Positions 61,118-64,000 of a stretch of DNA of 64,000 bases are shown piece by piece (position 1 is the stretch's first letter; every line of letters begins with the position of its first letter). The notes beneath the pieces were generated by a model. The model saw only the letters and a program-made list of their open reading frames with translations, was not told where the DNA came from and searched no databases. The position numbers and the translations under genes were made by a program. The DNA comes from Roseihalotalea indica. GTDB lineage: Bacteria; Bacteroidota; Bacteroidia; Cytophagales; Cyclobacteriaceae. The stretch lies in NCBI RefSeq assembly GCF_022458895.1, contig NZ_JAINFL010000011.1, positions 154,947 to 218,946 of the forward strand, read 5' to 3'.

Positions 61118-62965
61118 ATGACTACACGAACTATTTTAATACTAACGTTCCTCTTTTCGTCACTTTTATCCTTCGCCCAGCGGGGTGCCGCCCAGCGGGG
61201 TGCCGCCAAAAAAAGCGATTCGCACCTACTTTTTGTGGAGACCGAATCTTTTAAAGAGCTCGGTGGATGGAAGATTGACCAGCAATCCTTCGATGTGATG
61301 GGCTCTTCGTATCTGCTGGCACACGGCATGGGTCGTCCGGTGCCGGATGCGAATACCACCGTCAATTTCCCGCAGACCGGGAAGTATCATGTGTGGGTGC
61401 GGACCAAAGACTGGGCTCCCTACCCCAAAGGCCCCGGAAAATTTCAGGTGCTGCTGGATGACCAGCCCCTGGAAACCGTCTTCGGGGCCAGCGGCTCGGA
61501 TGTCTGGCAATGGTACTATGGTGGGGAAACCGATATCGCCCAAAAGGAAACAAAACTTTCCATAAAAGACCTCACCGGCTTCGATGGCCGCTGTGATGCA
61601 CTGCTCTTCACCACCGACGACTCCTACACTCCCCCACAGGAACCCAAAGTGCTGATGGACTTCCGCCGCGCTCAACTGGGGCTAACCGAACAACCCGCCG
61701 ATGCCGGACATTTTGATATGGTCGTTGTTGGCGGTGGCATGGCCGGAACCTGCGCCGCTATTTCCGGTGCACGAAGAGGACTTAAAGTCGCTTTAATCCA
61801 GAACCGTCCGGTGCTGGGTGGGAATAACAGCTCCGAGATACGCGTGCACCTAATGGGAGATATTGATAAGAACTACTACCCCAAGCTGGGCCGTATTGTG
61901 GATGAACTGGACAATGGCGACCCCGGTAACGGCAACCCTAATGGCGACGAATACGGTGATGAACGAAAGCTAAAGGTTGTGGAGGCGGAAGAGAATATCT
62001 CGCTGTTTCTGAATACCCACGTAGACCAGGTAGAGATGAAAGACGGGCAGATTACCGCCGTCATTGGCCGGAACATTGCCACTAACCAGGAATACCGCTT
62101 TTCCGGCGAACTGTTTGCCGATTGCACCGGGGATGGCACCGTAGGCTATCTGGCCGGAGCTGATTACCGGGCCGGACGGGAAAGCCAGAAAGAAACCGGC
62201 GAATCGTACGCTCCCGAAGAAGCCGATAACTTCACCCTGGGCACCTCTAACCTGTGGGCCTCGGTAGAGCAGGACACGGCATCTGGCTTCCCGGAATGCC
62301 CCTGGGCCTTACAGTTTTCCGATGAGTACCACATTGACGAGCATAAAGCCGACTGGGAATGGGAAACCGGATTCGGAAACTTCAACACCATTACCGAAGC
62401 CGAGCAGATCCGCGACCATAACCTTCGAGCTATTTACGGCAACTGGGCCTACCTGAAAAACCACAAGCAGGATAAGTACTCCAAACATGCCCTGGCCTGG
62501 GTGGCCTACATCGGCGGCAAACGGGAATCCCGCCGACTGCTGGGCGACCACATCCTCACCCAGATGGACATTGAGAATGGAGTGATGTACCCCGACGGAC
62601 TGGTCACGGCTACCTGGACCATTGACCTGCACTTTCCCAATGAAGAAAACTCCCAGTACTTCCCAGGCGAAGAGTTTTTCGCTGCTACCAAGCACATTCG
62701 GGTGCAGCCGTATACTATCCCTTATCGTTGCCTGTACTCCCGCAACATCTCCAACCTGTTTATGGCCGGGCGAGACATCAGCACTACTCATGTAGCTTTT
62801 GGCAGCACTCGGGTAATGCGCACCTGCGGTATGATGGGAGAAGCGGTGGGCTATGCCGCTGCCCTATGCCGGAAATACGAAACTACTCCCCGAGGCATTT
62901 ACGACAACCACCTGGACGAACTGGTAGACGTAATCTCCGAAGGCATATTGGAAGTGCAAAAGTGA
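61118..62965 (+). CDS. Exported FAD-dependent oxidoreductase
   Basis: A 615-residue protein. The ATG at 61118, 4 bp after the previous stop, starts a signal peptide (M-T-T-R-T-I-L-I-L-T-F-L-F). A beta-rich N-terminal domain of ~140 residues follows, then the FAD motif M-V-V-V-G-G-G-M-A-G-T-C-A-A, P-V-L-G-G-N-N-S-S-E-I-R, and A-G-R-D-I-S-T-T-H-V-A-F-G-S-T-R-V-M near the end. It is a paralogue of the protein at 44968, but exported and with the extra domain at the other end. A 15-bp in-frame tandem repeat encodes Q-R-G-A-A twice after the signal peptide. Confidence 0.9.
   Translation: MTTRTILILTFLFSSLLSFAQRGAAQRGAAKKSDSHLLFVETESFKELGGWKIDQQSFDVMGSSYLLAHGMGRPVPDANTTVNFPQTGKYHVWVRTKDWAPYPKGPGKFQVLLDDQPLETVFGASGSDVWQWYYGGETDIAQKETKLSIKDLTGFDGRCDALLFTTDDSYTPPQEPKVLMDFRRAQLGLTEQPADAGHFDMVVVGGGMAGTCAAISGARRGLKVALIQNRPVLGGNNSSEIRVHLMGDIDKNYYPKLGRIVDELDNGDPGNGNPNGDEYGDERKLKVVEAEENISLFLNTHVDQVEMKDGQITAVIGRNIATNQEYRFSGELFADCTGDGTVGYLAGADYRAGRESQKETGESYAPEEADNFTLGTSNLWASVEQDTASGFPECPWALQFSDEYHIDEHKADWEWETGFGNFNTITEAEQIRDHNLRAIYGNWAYLKNHKQDKYSKHALAWVAYIGGKRESRRLLGDHILTQMDIENGVMYPDGLVTATWTIDLHFPNEENSQYFPGEEFFAATKHIRVQPYTIPYRCLYSRNISNLFMAGRDISTTHVAFGSTRVMRTCGMMGEAVGYAAALCRKYETTPRGIYDNHLDELVDVISEGILEVQK
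61178..61207 (+). repeat. Tandem 15-bp duplication (CAGCGGGGTGCCGCC x2)
   Basis: Two identical 15-bp copies at 61178-61192 and 61193-61207 keep the frame of the FAD oxidoreductase and code for Q-R-G-A-A-Q-R-G-A-A at the signal peptide end. Replication slippage is the likely origin. Confidence 0.9.
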
Positions 62966-63065
62966 TTCTGAAAGAAAAGAAAAACAGAAAGTGCCTGTTA
63001 GAATAAGCTTTTCCTATTGCGGCCATACTTGAACTTAATAAAGAAGATCATTAGCCAAACCAGTT

Positions 63066-63097
63066 GCGTATATACACTCTCTTGGGTGTATATACGC
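63066..63097. promoter_or_regulatory. 12-bp perfect inverted repeat
   Basis: GCGTATATACAC, spacer TCTCTTGG, GTGTATATACGC. It lies about 100 bp after the FAD oxidoreductase stop. There is no T-run after it, so an operator or the end of a mobile unit is as likely as a terminator. Confidence 0.5.
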
Positions 63098-63424
63098 CAT
63101 TGATCTATAAATCCCCCCTCTTTTAGCGGCTAAAGAACACGTAACCTCTACATAAGTACATAAGACTTCTTTAGGTCTCACTAATTAAGCCAATAAAAGC
63201 TGTTACATAGCTCGCGTAAGGTCCTTAGAGTACTACTCTCGACTCTGAGGAAGAAGAAGGCAACCCTGCCTACAAAATGAATCGTAATTGCTTTTATAGA
63301 GGTCTGTATTTTTTAATGTATCTTGAAGCATTGATGAATTTGTATGTCTACCATATTAGAAGACTCCATACAGTAAAACCTTGATTTTGCTAATTTACCA
63401 TCTAGTAGATATAGGGAAAATAAC

Positions 63425-63454
63425 CGCCATATGGCGTATACACATTCGTTAGGC
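63425..63454 (+). repeat. Palindrome with adjoining GTTAGGC core-site-like sequence
   Basis: CGCCATATGGCG (63425-63436, perfect palindrome) precedes GTTAGGC (63448-63454), an exact GTTRRRY integron core. It lies 14 bp before the ATG of the AT-rich gene at 63468. A partly complementary GGCTAAC is present at 63909-63915 after that gene. This is suggestive of a cassette but far weaker than the island at 12-17 kb. Confidence 0.35.
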
Positions 63455-63467
63455 TCAATTACCTGAA

Positions 63468-63866
63468 ATGAAATACTTTCTACTACTATTTGCAACTTCA
63501 GTATTTTTGCTTGGGCAAGCACTCATGACGTATTTTTTGTGGGATCTAAATGGCGATAACGCATTTAACTTACTTCTAATATTTGGATTGTTATTCTTCA
63601 CATTTCTCTTTTACAAGAATTTGAATAACTATTCTAGAATAGAAAGGATAAACAATACATTGATTATAAAGACTATCTTCTCAAAGAAGATATATGATCT
63701 GGATCAAATAACATCATGGAGAGAATTTACAAATTTGTATCGAGTAAGATTCAGACAACTTGACTTAAACTTTAATGATAGAAAAGTCAAACTGGTTGAC
63801 CATACTGATTATGACGGCGTTGAACAGCTTTATCACTATTTGAGAACACACTACTCGGACTTATAG
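63468..63866 (+). CDS. Small membrane protein, unknown
   Basis: A 132-residue protein with two transmembrane helices (about 2-24 and 32-50) joined by a short loop, then a soluble domain of ~80 residues whose strands (I-E-R-I-N-N-T-L-I-I-K-T-I, K-I-Y-D-L-D-Q-I-T-S-W, F-N-D-R-K-V-K-L-V-D) and final helix resemble the PH-like fold seen in many small bacterial membrane proteins. No specific family is named. Codon use is AT-rich, unlike the upstream glycan genes, which with the core-site-like sequence before it suggests a gene of foreign origin. Confidence 0.7.
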   Translation: MKYFLLLFATSVFLLGQALMTYFLWDLNGDNAFNLLLIFGLLFFTFLFYKNLNNYSRIERINNTLIIKTIFSKKIYDLDQITSWREFTNLYRVRFRQLDLNFNDRKVKLVDHTDYDGVEQLYHYLRTHYSDL

Positions 63867-63875
63867 TTAATGACA

Positions 63876-64000
63876 TTACTTCGTGCAGAAAGAAATTGCA
63901 TAATTAGGGGCTAACGCTGGGTTTAGGATATCATCAATCCACTTGTCAGCCCAATCTAGCTTCTCAGCCAGTTGATGAAAGGTGCCATCCACTAATTGCC
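63876..64000 (-). CDS. C-terminal fragment of an unidentified protein (runs off the window)
   Basis: An open minus-strand frame enters from the right edge and stops with TAA at 63876-63878. Its 41 codons read H-Q-L-A-E-K-L-D-W-A-D-K-W-I-D-D-I-L then N-P-A-L-A-P-N-Y, which looks like real protein (amphipathic helix with Trp), but the length is too short to be sure. Family unknown; it would be convergent with the gene at 63468. Confidence 0.4.
   Translation of the reverse strand, partial: QLVDGTFHQLAEKLDWADKWIDDILNPALAPNYAISFCTK

Larger units (their letters stand above)
62966..63467. other. Non-coding stretch with inverted repeats
   Basis: 502 bp without a recognisable gene. It holds the 12-bp inverted repeat at 63066-63097 and the palindrome and core-site-like sequence at 63425-63454. 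The rest is AT-rich with many stops in all frames. Confidence 0.5.

Noticed and set aside
1..64000. tRNA, rRNA or replication origin
   Set aside because: No cloverleaf with TTCRANY loop, rRNA-like segment, or DnaA-box cluster was noticed by reading; a tRNA or rRNA search program would be decisive.

Overview
The window looks like chromosomal DNA of a marine or soil-type Bacteroidota, most likely order Cytophagales. This is inferred from a SusC/SusD pair, several lipoprotein and Tat (RR-x-F-L/V-K) leaders, a BlaI/M56 sensor pair, GH109- and GH127-type enzymes and planctomycete-style cytochrome c/HEAT proteins. No rRNA, tRNA, CRISPR array, transposase or integrase was seen.

Layout. Positions 1-10.2 kb hold secreted hydrolases: two class-C beta-lactamase-fold serine hydrolases, an S9 peptidase, a GH127 arabinofuranosidase-like enzyme, an S41 peptidase-like lipoprotein and a left-handed beta-helix acyltransferase-like protein. 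A yellow/MRJP-type propeller follows, then a first sulfatase at 10.3-12.2 kb. From 12.17 to 17.29 kb lies an AT-rich accessory island. It has four single-gene units on the minus strand, each closed by an attC-like imperfect palindrome, and in the middle two plus-strand modules that each pair a four-helix membrane protein with a small XRE regulator. BlaI and an M56 peptidase fused to POTRA-like repeats follow (17.5-19.3 kb), then an AT-rich stretch with one orphan gene (20.0-20.9 kb). Positions 21.4-28.0 kb read as one minus-strand series: ECF-type S component, phosphoribosyltransferase, TonB receptor, aldo/keto reductase and a two-subunit molybdenum hydroxylase. Positions 28.1-33.4 kb hold a sugar-isomerase-like lipoprotein, an FG-GAP protein and a large dehydrogenase/HEAT/cytochrome c lipoprotein. 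A divergent enolase-superfamily enzyme comes next. Positions 34.9-37.6 kb encode a sugar kinase, a nucleotidyltransferase and a TRIC-type channel.

Positions 37.8-63.0 kb form a sulfated-glycan utilisation locus. It contains three more sulfatases, a GH43/GH117-like propeller, a GH109-like oxidoreductase, a LacI regulator with three clear operators, a sodium/solute symporter, two paralogous FAD oxidoreductases at either end of the plus-strand series, SusC/SusD, a GH9-like protein with a discoidin-type front, and a GH31 enzyme. The likely workflow is binding and import by SusC/D, desulfation, glycosidic cleavage in the periplasm, and uptake by the symporter. The kinase/nucleotidyltransferase pair upstream could activate a released hexosamine. 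The substrate cannot be named from sequence alone.

The strongest candidate for something undescribed is the cassette island. Each unit begins with a short box whose reverse complement closes the same unit, which is the hallmark of circularising integron-type cassettes.
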